13,254 nt of DNA, taken from assembly GCA_050735975.1 (NCBI GenBank), contig JBOHVS010000340.1, positions 1-13,254 on the forward strand, in the 5' to 3' direction. Positions 13,134 through 13,254 of the stretch are shown here, piece after piece (positions within the stretch are counted from its first letter, which is position 1; the number at the start of each line of letters is the position of its first letter). The DNA comes from DATMBL01 sp050735975 (lineage in GTDB: Bacteria > Desulfobacterota > Binatia > UBA9968). Made by a program: the position numbers and the translations under genes. The notes beneath the pieces were generated by a model. It had not been told where the DNA came from. It searched no databases and saw only the letters and a program-made list of their open reading frames with translations.

Positions 13134-13254
13134 TCACGCGGCCTTTAGCGGTGAAACTTCTTTGAGGTTCTGCCATCCATCGATACGCCGCATCTGGATC
13201 TGACCGCTGATGATCAAACCGAACAACAAGCGCTCGGCCGCGCGCGCATCGGGC
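13134..13254 (-). CDS. C-terminal end of a probable transposase (5' partial)
   Basis: The minus strand is open from the right edge to TGA (13134-13136), giving about 39 residues: DARAAERLLFGLIISGQIQM, then RRIDGWQNLKEV and SPLKAA. The IxMRxIDGWQ pattern with a Leu-rich helix resembles C-termini that I associate with transposases, and mobile-element debris lies next to it. The family cannot be named from this short end, and the catalytic part is outside the window. Confidence 0.4.
   Translation of the reverse strand, partial: PDARAAERLLFGLIISGQIQMRRIDGWQNLKEVSPLKAA

Noticed and set aside
1..13254. CRISPR arrays, tRNA or rRNA genes
   Set aside because: No regularly spaced direct repeats and no cloverleaf or rRNA-like sequence were seen on either strand.

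Overview
The window is a 13.3-kb piece of bacterial chromosome with moderately high GC. It holds about eleven intact genes, one gene end at each edge, and three broken genes. The gene set is a bacterial acetyl-CoA synthetase, a long ferredoxin-NADP reductase, an orphan NitT/TauT-type substrate-binding protein beside a mandelate-racemase-like enzyme, an Abhydrolase_10 protein and a class II aldolase homologue. This resembles metabolically versatile uncultured soil or sediment lineages (deltaproteobacteria/Binatota-like, Rokubacteria-like, Tectomicrobia-like). There is no rRNA or other marker gene, so that placement is only an inference.

Left part (1-4920): the end of a carboxypeptidase-regulatory-like protein is followed by a strong terminator. 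Next come a class II aldolase/adducin homologue on the minus strand and, divergent from it, a small conserved hypothetical protein. A ferredoxin/flavodoxin-NADP reductase follows, with a 14-bp palindrome and a TATAAT box upstream. Then comes acetyl-CoA synthetase (acs), with a good sigma-70-type promoter and a near-ideal ribosome binding site. A gene-free stretch of 301 bases holds only a degenerate REP-like inverted element.

Middle part (4921-10426): a 666-residue Abhydrolase_10 protein lies on the minus strand. Divergent from it is a two-gene unit, a secreted substrate-binding protein translationally coupled to an enolase-superfamily enzyme. This suggests uptake and conversion of one organic acid, although no permease or ATPase is nearby. 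A DUF2293 zinc-ribbon protein and a small cupin protein follow, 23 bases apart.

Right part (10427-13254) is an eroding accessory region. It has an antitoxin gene whose overlapping PIN toxin is broken by a single TGG-to-TGA change at codon 12. Next is a chimeric pseudogene that joins a twice-frameshifted nitronate monooxygenase N-terminal part, in frame, to the last third of a second cupin about 91% identical to the intact one. Two small conserved hypothetical genes follow, one of them sharing a 27/28-base near-repeat with the sequence behind the cupin. Last come a RAYT/REP-type terminal motif, an ISAzo13-type transposase remnant with a -1 frame change at a run of eight A, and a probable transposase C-terminus running off the edge. 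I see no convincing new defence or biosynthetic system. The clearest stories here are gene decay, gene fusion and the possible two-gene uptake/enzyme unit.
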